A DNA stretch of 64,000 nt from Photobacterium aquimaris (lineage in GTDB: Bacteria > Pseudomonadota > Gammaproteobacteria > Enterobacterales > Vibrionaceae). Both the position numbers and the translations under genes were made by a program. The notes beneath the pieces were generated by a model. The model saw only the letters and a program-made list of their open reading frames with translations. It was not told the origin of the DNA and ran no database searches. This document shows, piece by piece, positions 1 to 9,230 of the stretch. Numbering within the stretch: the stretch's first letter is position 1; each line of letters opens with the position of its first letter. The stretch covers positions 184,951-248,950 of the forward strand of contig NZ_MSCC01000001.1 of NCBI RefSeq assembly GCF_002954455.1, written 5' to 3'.

Positions 1-680
1 AACTGATTGATGTCTGCCGTGAACTTACGCCAATGGATATTGCAAGCTTAATGAAGGTCAGTGATAAAATTGCTGGACTAAATGCAGCTCGTTTTGCTGA
101 GTGGCAGCCTCAATTTACTCAAGACAATGCACGTCAGGCAATATTGGCTTTTAAAGGCGATGTTTATACCGGTCTTGCAGCTGAAACGATGACACAAGAG
201 CAGTTTGCTTATGCTCAACAGCATTTACGCATGCTGTCTGGTTTATATGGTTTATTACGTCCATTAGATTTGATGCAACCTTATCGTCTTGAGATGGGGA
301 CCAAATTAACCAATCCTCGTGGAACTAATTTGTATCAGTTCTGGGGCGATATTATTACTGATAAATTGAATCAAGCATTAGCAGAACAAGGCGATGATAT
401 TCTGATCAATCTTGCATCTAATGAATATTTTAAAGCGGTGAAACCAAAGCAGTTGAATGCTCAATTAATCACACCAATTTTTAAAGATTGCAAGAATGGC
501 ACTTATAAAGTGATTAGTTTTTACGCTAAAAAAGCCCGTGGCATGATGGTGCGTTACATTATTGATAACCAAATCACCTCGATTGAAGCCTTAAAGAAAT
601 TTGATTGCGCAGGTTATTATTTCGTAGCAGCAGAATCAACGGCGAAAGAATTGGTGTTTAAGCGCGAACAGCAAAACTAA
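1..680 (+). CDS. yaaA: YaaA family peroxide stress protein, 5' end outside window
   Basis: The frame is open from the first bases of the window, so the gene starts upstream; about 226 codons are present and some 30 N-terminal residues are missing compared with the roughly 258-residue family. Hallmarks of the YaaA (DUF328/UPF0246) family are clear: FKGDVYTGL, the block [38 protein letters not shown] and SFYAKKARG. In E. coli YaaA is a cytoplasmic DNA-binding protein that lowers free iron and oxidative damage under peroxide stress. The ATG at 33 is an internal Met, because homologous sequence (..CRELTP..) continues in frame before it. It is convergent with srmB across a shared terminator. Identification is secure; biochemical detail is from the family. 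Confidence 0.93.
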   Translation, partial: LIDVCRELTPMDIASLMKVSDKIAGLNAARFAEWQPQFTQDNARQAILAFKGDVYTGLAAETMTQEQFAYAQQHLRMLSGLYGLLRPLDLMQPYRLEMGTKLTNPRGTNLYQFWGDIITDKLNQALAEQGDDILINLASNEYFKAVKPKQLNAQLITPIFKDCKNGTYKVISFYAKKARGMMVRYIIDNQITSIEALKKFDCAGYYFVAAESTAKELVFKREQQN

Positions 681-703
681 CATTGCTATCGTTTGTTAAG
701 ATC

Positions 704-744
704 AAAAAAAGGCCAACGTCTTAGCGTTGGCCTTATTATTTTAT
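704..744. terminator. Bidirectional terminator between yaaA and srmB
   Basis: A 10-bp perfect stem (709-718 with 725-734) around a 6-nt loop has an A-run on its left (704-710) and a T-rich stretch on its right. It can therefore end both yaaA on the plus strand and srmB on the minus strand. Confidence 0.85.
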
Positions 745-763
745 CTATGTTGTAAAAGAGAAA

Positions 764-2014
764 TTACGACTTAGCTTGGCTTTTTTTAGCTGCTTGTTTG
801 ATTTTCTTTTTCGCTTTCGCTTCTTTTACTTTTTTATTTACTTTTTTCTTTTTCTTGGCTGTGCTTGGTTTTTTGGTCTGTGGACGCAAGCCATGAATAA
901 AGCGTTCTTGAATTTCTTCTTTCATGTAGCGACTAATACGCTCGATCATACCTTGGTCATGTGCTTCAACTAAGGCGATGGCAGTACCTTTCTTACCAGC
1001 ACGTGCAGTACGACCAATACGGTGTACATATACTTCAGCTGTACGTGGTAGATCAAAGTTAATCACATGGCTAACATCGGGTAAATCAATACCACGAGCA
1101 GCAACGTCTGTCGCAATTAATACGTTCACGACACCATCACGGAAACGGGTGATCATATTAGTACGCGCAGCTTGTGCCATTTCACCTTGAATCCAGTTAC
1201 AAGGGATACCCATTGCGTCTAATTGACTGCGAAGGATAGCTAGACGCTCACGTGTTTTCACAAAGATGATGGTGCGTTCAGCTTGATCTTTAATGATGTT
1301 TTCTAATAGAGCGAGTTTGTGCTCCATATTGTCACAGCGCAGGTACATCTGGTGGATCTTCTTACGCTCACGGCGAGAAGGATCAGCATTGACTTCAAGT
1401 GGTTCATTCAGAATAGTTTCTGAGAACTCACGTACGCCTTTACCCTCTAAGGTTGCCGAGAATAATAAGCTCTGACGACGCCAGCGACATTCATGGTTGA
1501 TGCGCTCAACAATTTTACCAAAGCCCATATCCAACATACGGTCAGCTTCATCAAGAATTAGACATTCAATTGCACGGCAATCAAATTTCTCTGACTCAAT
1601 GTATTCCATTAAACGACCTGGTGTTGCCACAACGATATCTTGCGTTTTGCCTAGTAGCTCAGCGTGCTCATCGTAAGAGATACCACCAGTAATGGTAAAT
1701 ATTTTTAAGTTAGTGTATTTAGCCAGCGCACGCGCATGCTCAGTAACTTGAATCGCTAATTCACGAGTAGGGGTTAAGATCAGTACACGTGCAGGCCCCG
1801 GTTTTTTACGCGGGAAATCTTGCAAGTGCTGAATCATTGGCAGTAAAAACGCGGCTGTTTTTCCGGTCCCTGTTGGTGCAGAAGCCATGACATCTTTACC
1901 GTCAAGGGCATGAGGGATAGCCTGCGCTTGAACTACGGTTGGGCGGCTATAGCCGATCTCGTCAATCGCTCGTAATAGCTCGCTATCTAACTCTAATTCG
2001 GAAAAGTCTTTCAC
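764..2014 (-). CDS. srmB: ATP-dependent DEAD-box RNA helicase SrmB
   Basis: DEAD-box helicase acting early in 50S ribosomal subunit assembly. Motifs in order: Q motif (GYSRPTVVQAQAIP), Walker A APTGTGKT, PTRELA, TGG, ATPGRL, DEAD, SAT, then in domain 2 IIFVKTRE, TDVAARGIDLPDV and HRIGRTARAG. The tail is strongly lysine-rich (last 40 residues), as in SrmB. The sequence follows E. coli SrmB along its length (416 versus 444 residues, with a shorter tail). The start is a GTG (2012-2014) preceded by GGGAGAG about 9 nt upstream; no better ATG is available. The next gene, trmN6, lies upstream on the same strand, whereas in E. coli the two genes are divergent. Confidence 0.95.
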   Translation of the reverse strand: MKDFSELELDSELLRAIDEIGYSRPTVVQAQAIPHALDGKDVMASAPTGTGKTAAFLLPMIQHLQDFPRKKPGPARVLILTPTRELAIQVTEHARALAKYTNLKIFTITGGISYDEHAELLGKTQDIVVATPGRLMEYIESEKFDCRAIECLILDEADRMLDMGFGKIVERINHECRWRRQSLLFSATLEGKGVREFSETILNEPLEVNADPSRRERKKIHQMYLRCDNMEHKLALLENIIKDQAERTIIFVKTRERLAILRSQLDAMGIPCNWIQGEMAQAARTNMITRFRDGVVNVLIATDVAARGIDLPDVSHVINFDLPRTAEVYVHRIGRTARAGKKGTAIALVEAHDQGMIERISRYMKEEIQERFIHGLRPQTKKPSTAKKKKKVNKKVKEAKAKKKIKQAAKKSQAKS

Positions 2015-2209
2015 CAGTTATCTCTCCCAAGACAAATGCTAAATATGTTCTCGTCACTGTGCTTTTAAAGCGTAACCAGAACATGGGTATTTATATTAAG
2101 GGGCGGCATTATATCCACTCTTGGCGTAAGTAACACCGATTAAAACATAAAAACTTCAGTTAATGATCAATATTCACCATTATAGAATTAAGTTTTATGC
2201 TGTTAGCGA

Positions 2210-2920
2210 TTACATTTTTAAGTAAAAATCTTTAGTAAGTGCAATAAAATCAGATGAATAGCTGTTTTCAGTATGAATGCAAAGCTGGTGTTGCTCAGTA
2301 ATGGCACAATTTTTTGTTAATTCAATCAATGTGCGCATAAACGGTTTATGTGGTGTCGAACGAACATCACAACGGCGTTGGCAGTATAAACCGTATGCCG
2401 CAGCTTGAGTGAGCAGTTGCTGGCCTTCATAAGTCGGTAGAATAAGACTGGCACAGCCATCAGTGGTTAACAAATGACGAATAGTCGCCAATAACTGTTG
2501 GTGACTAAGAGTATCGGTATGGCGTGCAGTCGCGCGGTGTTGTTGTTGTGCCTGCTGACCAGTATTAAAATAAGGTGGATTACAAATAATACTATCAATC
2601 GATTCAGCTGCAATAGCTTGACACCAGTGAGTAATGTCACTGTCAATGCATTGTAAGCGAGACTGCCACGGTGATGCTGCAAAGTTAGCCGTTGCGGCGG
2701 TGACGGCTGCGGCATCTAATTCAATCGCAGTGATCATTGCTGTAGATGTACGCTGTGCAGCCATTAATGCTAATAAGCCACTACCGGTACCAATATCAAC
2801 AATATGCCCTTGCTGCGGTAATCTTGCCCACGCGCCTAATAATACTCCATCGGTACTGATTGGCATGCCGCAACCGTGATCATTGATAGTAAATTGTTTA
2901 AAACTAAAGCTGCGACTCAT
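2210..2920 (-). CDS. trmN6: tRNA1(Val) (adenine(37)-N6)-methyltransferase TrmN6
   Basis: SAM-dependent enzyme that methylates N6 of A37 in tRNA-Val (E. coli YfiC). It has the SAM-binding motif I (VDIGTGSGLLALMAAQR), an acidic motif II (AIELDAAAV) and the NPPY catalytic tetrad typical of amino-group N6 methyltransferases (IICNPPYF). The frame extends 13 residues upstream to 2959, but the ATG at 2920 is preferred. It follows AAGGA with a 6-nt spacer, and family alignment begins at the following F-x-FKQF segment. The final ..LTKDFYLKM matches the E. coli C-terminus. It lies 195 bp upstream of srmB on the same strand. Confidence 0.93.
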   Translation of the reverse strand: MSRSFSFKQFTINDHGCGMPISTDGVLLGAWARLPQQGHIVDIGTGSGLLALMAAQRTSTAMITAIELDAAAVTAATANFAASPWQSRLQCIDSDITHWCQAIAAESIDSIICNPPYFNTGQQAQQQHRATARHTDTLSHQQLLATIRHLLTTDGCASLILPTYEGQQLLTQAAAYGLYCQRRCDVRSTPHKPFMRTLIELTKNCAITEQHQLCIHTENSYSSDFIALTKDFYLKM

Positions 2921-3294
2921 GATGGATCCTTGGGTGACAGTATTACTGTTAGGGTTCATAAAGCATATAAAACGATGGTGATATAATCAAAAAATCACAC
3001 TTGATAATAAACTGTTTATTTGTTGTTAATCAGTTGTTATATCTTTTTTGTAAGTATGGTATTTATGGTTTAAAATGGCTTTTTATTTTGTTTTTTGGTT
3101 TTAAATTGGTTGTTAGTTTCGGTTTATTCGCTGCTTAACTGGATTATATGGTGTTTTTATCTGGTCTATTGCTAAGGGTACTATTTTTAGTCATTATGCT
3201 ACGAGGCACAATAATTATAGCGATATATATTAGGTGCTACTTATTATAAAAAATGCAGACACAATATAACCCATTAGCGAGTGGAAGGTGCAGT
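2921..3294. other. AT-rich divergent intergenic region trmN6/brnQ
   Basis: About 370 bp of very AT-rich sequence separates the divergent trmN6 and brnQ starts, so it must carry both promoters. I see long T-tracts and TTTGTT/GTTTTT runs, but no convincing full sigma-70 promoter pair, riboswitch or small gene. The last 42 bases are an in-frame extension of brnQ that is probably not translated. Confidence 0.5.
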
Positions 3295-4611
3295 TTGAAA
3301 AAAACACTCAAAGTAACAGATATTATCGCGCTAGGCTTTATGACCTTTGCGTTCTTTTTAGGTGCGGGCAACATCATTTTTCCACCGTTAGCAGGACAGC
3401 TAGCTGGTGATAATATGTTACTTGCAATGTCAGGCTTTTTAGTTACTGCGGTTGGCTTACCTTTAATTGGTATTATCGCTGTCGCTATTGCAGGTGGTGG
3501 TTGGAGTGGGTTAACCCGTGATTTACCGTCAAAAGTAGCAACATTAATGGCGGTATTGATTTTTATCATTATTGGCCCTGCGTTCGCTGCACCTCGTACC
3601 GGTCTTGTTGCCTATGAAATGGCTGTTAAACCGTTTATTACTGATGCGAGTCAAACCAGCTTAACTATTTTTTCTATCCTTTTTTTTGCTGTAGCACTGT
3701 TTTTTGCTTGGTCTCGCGGTAAATTGATCGACATGATCGGTAAGTTTTTAACACCGGCTTTATTTGTAGTATTGACGATACTTGCGATTGCTGTGTTCAT
3801 GAATCCACAAGGCAGTATTATTGCAGCGCAAGGTGAATATATCACTCAACCGTTTACCAAAGGTTTCCTTGAAGGCTACAACACCATGGATACTTTTGCG
3901 GCGCTGATGTTTGGTATGTTGATTGTTGATGTGATTCGAAGCAAAGGCATCACTGATGATAAGACTACCTGTACATATCTTATCTATGCGGGCTTAATTG
4001 CTGCAGCAGGTTTAGCGTTTGTGTATGTGTCATTGTTTTATCTTGGCGCGACCAGTGCGAGTATTGCGGCTGGTGTCGGTAATGGCGGTGCTATTTTAAC
4101 GACTTATGTGATGGCGTTATTTGGCTCAACGGGACAAATTATTTTATCGAGCATTGTATTGCTAGCATGTTTAACTACCGCGATAGGCCTAATCAGTGCG
4201 TGTGCTGATTACTTTAGTACCCTAACACCACTATCTTATAAAAAGTGGGCAGTACTATTAGCTATCGTGTGTGCAATTGTGGCAAATGTTGGTTTAAATA
4301 TGCTGATTTCATTGTCGATACCCGTATTATTTGCCTTGTACCCTGTCGCGATTGCTCTGGTAGCATTAACTTTAGTGCGTAAATGGTTACCAAATCCACG
4401 TTTAGCCTACCGTGTGGTTCTGTTAGTTTCTTTTATCTTTAGTATGATTGATGTGGCGAAGTACTTGCAGTTTGATGTATCAATGTTCAGTAGCTTACCA
4501 CTATTTAATTACGGTATGGGCTGGGTATTACCAACCTTGATTGCACTGGTGATAACCCGCTTTGTCGGTGTTAAGACCAACAATAATCATAGCGATACTG
4601 TTGCTGTGTAA
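3295..4611 (+). CDS. brnQ: Branched-chain amino acid transport system carrier protein BrnQ
   Basis: Inner-membrane Na+-coupled (LIVCS family) importer of Leu, Ile and Val. It has about 12 hydrophobic segments and the family signature near the N-terminus (IIALGFMTFAFFLGAGNIIF). The N-terminus resembles E. coli BrnQ from KVTDIIALGF onward. An ATG at 3253 opens the frame 14 codons earlier but has no good ribosome-binding site. The TTG at 3295 has GGAAGG about 6 nt upstream and gives a normal N-terminus, so it is preferred (438 residues; E. coli 439). It is a single-gene unit closed by a hairpin terminator. Leucine control via Lrp is known for relatives but no site was identified here. Confidence 0.93.
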   Translation: MKKTLKVTDIIALGFMTFAFFLGAGNIIFPPLAGQLAGDNMLLAMSGFLVTAVGLPLIGIIAVAIAGGGWSGLTRDLPSKVATLMAVLIFIIIGPAFAAPRTGLVAYEMAVKPFITDASQTSLTIFSILFFAVALFFAWSRGKLIDMIGKFLTPALFVVLTILAIAVFMNPQGSIIAAQGEYITQPFTKGFLEGYNTMDTFAALMFGMLIVDVIRSKGITDDKTTCTYLIYAGLIAAAGLAFVYVSLFYLGATSASIAAGVGNGGAILTTYVMALFGSTGQIILSSIVLLACLTTAIGLISACADYFSTLTPLSYKKWAVLLAIVCAIVANVGLNMLISLSIPVLFALYPVAIALVALTLVRKWLPNPRLAYRVVLLVSFIFSMIDVAKYLQFDVSMFSSLPLFNYGMGWVLPTLIALVITRFVGVKTNNNHSDTVAV

Positions 4612-4635
4612 TAACACTGTTATTGTTAAACAAAA

Positions 4636-4670
4636 AAGGGATGCCATATTATATTGGCGTCCCTTTTTTA
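4636..4670. terminator. Bidirectional terminator brnQ/fldB
   Basis: A 9-bp stem with one G-U pair (arms 4638-4646 and 4655-4663) is flanked by an A-run on the left and six Ts on the right. It serves convergent brnQ and fldB. Confidence 0.85.
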
Positions 4671-4698
4671 TATGGTATCGTTTATCGCCGTTAAGCTC

Positions 4699-5220
4699 TT
4701 ATGGTAGTTGTGCGTATTCCAGCATAATCTGTTCGCACCATTGTTCAATGCGGGCATCACTTAATTCATATTGGCTATCTTCATCTAACGCTAAACCGAC
4801 AAAAAATTGTTCATCTGCAGTTAACGCTTTTGATGCTTGAAATTGGTAGCTGTCATCATTGGGCCAATAACCGATAAATTGCACCCCAGTGGAGCAGAGT
4901 TGATCGTGCAACATGCCCATCGCATCTAAAAACCACTCGGTATAACCTTCCTGATCGCCAAGACCAAACAGTGCTACTGTTTTTTGTTGTAATTGTAAAC
5001 TATCGAGTTGTTGCCACACTGCTTCCCAATCTTCTTGGATTTCACCAAAGTCCCAGGTTGAAATGCCTAAAATCAACATGTCATATTGGTTCATTTCTGC
5101 TACTGGCGTGTGCTTAATGTTATGTAATTCAATGAGTTCAGCCCCGAGGCAATCACGAATTTTTTCTGCTGCCATTTCGGTATAGCAGGTGGTTGAGCCA
5201 TAAAACAAACCAATTTTCAT
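4699..5220 (-). CDS. fldB: Flavodoxin 2 (FldB)
   Basis: Small FMN-binding electron carrier of 173 residues. The N-terminal FMN phosphate loop reads [10 protein letters not shown], followed by [13 protein letters not shown] and the FMN-side loop [17 protein letters not shown]. These match long-chain flavodoxin of the FldB type (E. coli 173 residues) more than FldA. It lies divergently from xerD, as in E. coli (fldB, then xerD-dsbC-recJ), which supports FldB. A ribosome-binding site (CAGGGT) lies upstream of the ATG. Physiological partner reactions are not visible here. Confidence 0.92.
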   Translation of the reverse strand: MKIGLFYGSTTCYTEMAAEKIRDCLGAELIELHNIKHTPVAEMNQYDMLILGISTWDFGEIQEDWEAVWQQLDSLQLQQKTVALFGLGDQEGYTEWFLDAMGMLHDQLCSTGVQFIGYWPNDDSYQFQASKALTADEQFFVGLALDEDSQYELSDARIEQWCEQIMLEYAQLP

Positions 5221-5433
5221 GTCGTGTACCCTGTGTGCGTATTATTAGATTAAAGTGTACTCGTTATTGTTGTTTGAGCTCAAGACTCGGCTGGCATTGA
5301 AAGCGATAAGTTTAAGATTAATAAACAGAGAACGAGGTTACTTTTCAGAATAAATATCCTATCATGCGCTAATTACTGTGTTTTTATCCATGTATTTAAA
5401 CCGTCTTATGACACAGCTTATGGCGAGGTAAAA

Positions 5434-6330
5434 ATGGTAACCGACGATGTTATTATTGAACGCTTTCTCGATGCGATGTGGATGGAGCGAGGGTTATCTG
5501 AAAATACTCTTGCTTCTTATCGTAATGATTTAAAAAAATTACAGCAATGGATGCAACAGCAAAATATTGCGCTATCTCAGGCTTCGATTGATGATTTACA
5601 ACGTTATCAATTATGGCTATTTGATCAAGATTATAAACAAACATCACGGGCACGAATGGTGTCCGCTATTCGACGTTTATTTCAATATTTGTACCGTGAA
5701 AAAGTGCGCGTAGATGATCCTAGTGCGATGCTTGTTACGCCTAAATTGCCACAACGGCTACCTAAAGATCTTACCGAAGCGCAAGTTGATGCCTTATTAG
5801 AAGCGCCTGATGTTAATGACCCGCTGCAATTGCGTGATAAGGCAATGTTGGAGTTATTGTATGCCACCGGGCTGCGTGTGACAGAGTTAGTAACTTTAAC
5901 CATGGATAAAGTCAGCTTACGTCAAGGTGTTGTGAGGGTAACAGGTAAAGGTGATAAAGAACGTTTAGTGCCAATGGGTGAAAATGCCGTTGATTGGATT
6001 GAGCAGTTTATTGACAGTGGTCGGCCAGTATTATTAGGTGAAAAAAGTTCAGATGTGTTATTTCCTAGCCGACGAGCAAGGCAAATGACACGCCAAACAT
6101 TTTGGCATCGAATTAAATATTATGCGGTGTTAGCTGGCATTGATGCCGATACTTTATCACCCCATGTAATGCGGCATGCATTTGCGACTCACTTGCTTAA
6201 TTACGGCGCAGATTTGCGAGTGGTACAAATGTTGCTTGGTCATAGTGATCTATCAACCACTCAAATATATACCCATGTTGCGACGGAAAGATTGAAACAA
6301 TTGCATCAAAGCCACCATCCTCGTGCATAA
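5434..6330 (+). CDS. xerD: Site-specific tyrosine recombinase XerD
   Basis: Partner of XerC in resolving chromosome dimers at dif, activated by FtsK at the septum. The 298-residue protein carries the full catalytic set at the same positions as E. coli XerD: R148 (LLYATGLRVTEL), K172 (GKGDKERLVP), H244 and R247 (HVMRHAFATH), H270 (LLGHSDLSTT) and nucleophile Y279 (QIYTHV). The N-terminal SAM-like core-binding domain covers about residues 1-95. The ATG is 5 nt after GAGGT. It is the first gene of the conserved xerD-dsbC-recJ-prfB-lysS order. Confidence 0.97.
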   Translation: MVTDDVIIERFLDAMWMERGLSENTLASYRNDLKKLQQWMQQQNIALSQASIDDLQRYQLWLFDQDYKQTSRARMVSAIRRLFQYLYREKVRVDDPSAMLVTPKLPQRLPKDLTEAQVDALLEAPDVNDPLQLRDKAMLELLYATGLRVTELVTLTMDKVSLRQGVVRVTGKGDKERLVPMGENAVDWIEQFIDSGRPVLLGEKSSDVLFPSRRARQMTRQTFWHRIKYYAVLAGIDADTLSPHVMRHAFATHLLNYGADLRVVQMLLGHSDLSTTQIYTHVATERLKQLHQSHHPRA

Positions 6331-6491
6331 TTATGAGATATTGTTAGATAAAACTAGCGATAATATTTGTATTTAGGGATACTTCATTTATGCTGCGGAC
6401 ATAAAAATAGTAGTGTAATTGAAACTATATAGTTGTGATCTCGGTCTGTAGTTATATCGAGATAGTCATCATTTTAAAAGGGAATAACAAG

Positions 6492-7223
6492 ATGCATTTT
6501 ATTCGTCGCACCGTGCTGGCTACGGCTGTTGCACTGACTGCTTTTTCTGCGGTTGCAAAACCTGATGTAGCAGCTATCACTAAGCAACTTTCAAATATTG
6601 GTTTAACGCCAAGCTCAATTACAGCCTCACCGATGGCGGGAGTTAATGAAGTTGTGACTGAACGTGGTGTTGTGTATGCCTCTGATGACGGACAATATTT
6701 CTTAGCGGGGCATTTATACCAAAATACTGGTGTTGAGCCGATTAATTTAACTGAGCAAAAAATGGCACAGTTAAATAAAGCTAAATTGGCGGGTATGGAT
6801 AAAGACATGATTGTTTATCCTGCTAAAAATGAAAAATATGTGGTGACTGTGTTTACAGACACCAGCTGTGGTTATTGCCGTAAATTGCATAATGAAATGC
6901 AAGGTTATAACGATGCCGGTATTACAGTACGTTACCTTGCTTTCCCACGCGGTGGCGAGCGTTCAAGTAACTTCAGCCAAATGAGTGCGATTTGGGGCGC
7001 TAAAGATCGTGCTAAAGCGATGCATGACGCGAAAAATGGCACTTTTGATGAATCAAAGATCACGCCACGTCCTGATTTAGTGATGGAGCAATATCAATTA
7101 GGTGTTGCGATGGGGGTTAATGGAACGCCTGCAATCGTACTAGAAGATGGCACGATGATCCCTGGCTACCAACCGCCAGCAGCATTGCTACAGTTATTAG
7201 ATAGCAAAGCAAAAGCTAACTAA
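6492..7223 (+). CDS. dsbC: Periplasmic disulfide isomerase DsbC
   Basis: Protein-disulfide isomerase that reshuffles wrong disulfides in the periplasm and is kept reduced by DsbD. The 243-residue product has a signal peptide (residues 1-22, ending AVA), an N-terminal dimerisation domain and a thioredoxin-like domain with active-site CGYC (C126, C129). The cis-Pro loop reads NGTPAIVLEDG. An upstream in-frame start at 6435 would add 19 residues ahead of the signal peptide; the ATG at 6492, after AGGGAA, is preferred. It sits between xerD and recJ as in E. coli. A strong terminator follows. Confidence 0.95.
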   Translation: MHFIRRTVLATAVALTAFSAVAKPDVAAITKQLSNIGLTPSSITASPMAGVNEVVTERGVVYASDDGQYFLAGHLYQNTGVEPINLTEQKMAQLNKAKLAGMDKDMIVYPAKNEKYVVTVFTDTSCGYCRKLHNEMQGYNDAGITVRYLAFPRGGERSSNFSQMSAIWGAKDRAKAMHDAKNGTFDESKITPRPDLVMEQYQLGVAMGVNGTPAIVLEDGTMIPGYQPPAALLQLLDSKAKAN

Positions 7224-7250
7224 CTGATAACCCACTGCGCCATTGAATAT

Positions 7251-7279
7251 AAAGCCTGATACTGATATCAGGCTTTTTT
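7251..7279 (+). terminator. Terminator after dsbC
   Basis: Perfect stem of about 10 bp (7252-7261 with 7265-7274) followed by a T6 run; it separates dsbC from recJ. Confidence 0.88.
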
Positions 7280-7337
7280 GTTGGTGGTGATTTGGTTAAG
7301 ATGAAAAGATAATCATTCCCTTAAAGAAGCCGTTATT

Positions 7338-9062
7338 ATGATAGAAATAAAGCGTCGTCCTGTTGCCGATCCTCAAGGCTTCTCTAGTGCAATCCCCGCT
7401 ATTTTACAACGTATTTATGCCAGTCGTGGTATTAGCAATGACGCTGAGCTGGAACGCGGCGCTAAAGGGCTACTTAACTATAACCAACTTCACGGTATGA
7501 GCGATGCTGTTAAATTGTTAGTGACGGCATTGGCTAATAATACCCGTATTATTATTGTCGGTGATTTTGATGCCGATGGTGCCACTAGCTCAGCATTATC
7601 TGTTTTGGCTTTAAAAATGTTGGGCTGTCGTAATGTCGATTATTTAGTTCCGAATCGATTTGATGACGGTTATGGTTTAAGCCCTGATGTAGCGCAACAA
7701 GCGATTGAGCGTGGGGCTGAGTTGATCATGACGGTTGATAACGGTGTTTCTTCGATTAGCGGTGTTGCAGCAGCAAAAGCACAAGGGGTAAAAGTGCTGG
7801 TTACCGATCATCACTTGCCTGGTGATTGTTTACCTGAAGCTGACGCGATGGTGAACCCAAACCTTGGCCAATGTGGCTTTCCATCAAAAGCATTATGCGG
7901 CGTTGGGGTGGCGTTTTATTTAATGTTAGCGCTACGGGCTGAATTACGTAATAACGGCTGGTTTGAACAACAAGCGCTAGCCGTTCCTAATCTGGCTGAA
8001 CTGCTTGATTTAGTCGCATTAGGCACCGTTGCTGATGTGGTGGCATTAGACGGTAATAACCGTATTTTAGTCCATCAAGGATTACAACGTATTCGTGCTG
8101 GTAAATGTCGCCCTGGTATTCAGGCGTTAATTGAAGTTGCCAACCGTGATCCAGCGCGGTTAGTGGCTAGCGATCTTGGGTTTGCATTAGGGCCACGTAT
8201 TAATGCTGCTGGGCGCTTAGATGATATGTCATTTGGGGTTGAGTTATTATTGTGTGACAACATTCAAGCGGCGCGTCGCATGGCATCAGAACTTGATGCA
8301 CTTAATCAAACCCGCAAAGAAATCGAACAAGGAATGAAAGAAGAAGGCCTAGCGATTTGTGAGAGGTTGCAGTTTAACCACCAGAATATGCCTTATGGAT
8401 TAGTGCTGTTTCAACGTGATTGGCATCAAGGGGTGATTGGTATTTTAGCTTCGCGAATCAAAGATAAATACCATCGCCCAGTGATTGCATTTGCTGATGC
8501 AGGCAACGACGAAATCAAAGGTTCGTGTCGTTCTATTGTGGGATTGCATATGCGTGATGTATTGGATGTGGTTGATACTCAACATCCTGGAATGATTTTA
8601 AAGTTTGGTGGTCATGCAATGGCGGCAGGATTAACCATTCCGGAATCACAATTAGAGGCGTTTAGTGTTGCCTTTGATACCGCGGTACGACAAGTTCTTG
8701 ATGAAGATGCACTCCAAGGTGTTTTGCTTAGTGATGGCGAATTACAATCTAATGAATTAACACTTGAGACCGCAGAAATTCTGCGTGCAGGTGGGCCGTG
8801 GGGGCAGCAATTTCCGGAGCCGACCTTTGACGGTACGTTTCGACTATTACATCAAAAGCTGGTGGCGGGTAAACATCTAAAAATGATGGTTGAGCCGTTA
8901 GCGGGTGGTAGCGTCATTGATGCAATTGCATTTAACGTCGATCTAAAGCGTTGGCCAGATGCTTCAGTGCAACAGATTGAGTTAGTGTATCGTCTAGATG
9001 TCAATGAGTTTCGCGGTAACCGTAGTGTACAATTGATGGTTGAACACTTGGCGGCGAAATAA
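7338..9062 (+). CDS. recJ: Single-stranded-DNA-specific 5'-3' exonuclease RecJ
   Basis: Mn2+/Mg2+-dependent 5'-3' ssDNA exonuclease of recombination and mismatch repair. The 574-residue length matches E. coli (577). DHH-family motifs are visible: motif I VGDFDADGATSS, motif II TVDNGVSS, motif III VTDHHLPGD with the DHH triad, motif IV region ALGTVADVVALDG and the DHHA1 motif FGGHAMAAGLTI. The reading frame continues to the C-terminal OB-fold region. It lies between dsbC and prfB as in the conserved order. The start is ATG with only a weak purine-rich ribosome-binding site (AAAGAAG). Confidence 0.96.
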   Translation: MIEIKRRPVADPQGFSSAIPAILQRIYASRGISNDAELERGAKGLLNYNQLHGMSDAVKLLVTALANNTRIIIVGDFDADGATSSALSVLALKMLGCRNVDYLVPNRFDDGYGLSPDVAQQAIERGAELIMTVDNGVSSISGVAAAKAQGVKVLVTDHHLPGDCLPEADAMVNPNLGQCGFPSKALCGVGVAFYLMLALRAELRNNGWFEQQALAVPNLAELLDLVALGTVADVVALDGNNRILVHQGLQRIRAGKCRPGIQALIEVANRDPARLVASDLGFALGPRINAAGRLDDMSFGVELLLCDNIQAARRMASELDALNQTRKEIEQGMKEEGLAICERLQFNHQNMPYGLVLFQRDWHQGVIGILASRIKDKYHRPVIAFADAGNDEIKGSCRSIVGLHMRDVLDVVDTQHPGMILKFGGHAMAAGLTIPESQLEAFSVAFDTAVRQVLDEDALQGVLLSDGELQSNELTLETAEILRAGGPWGQQFPEPTFDGTFRLLHQKLVAGKHLKMMVEPLAGGSVIDAIAFNVDLKRWPDASVQQIELVYRLDVNEFRGNRSVQLMVEHLAAK

Positions 9063-9230
9063 TACTAATTCGGTTATGAAGTGATTAATGGTGAGGATCT
9101 TGGTGTTTTCAGTCTAGATTGTCACCATATTTTGATTAATTTTCTGATAACCTTTCTCTCCCTCTGTATATTCTATCTACAATTCGATAGAATCTTGCGG
9201 TTATATCTATTTCGGTAATGAAGCGTGGCG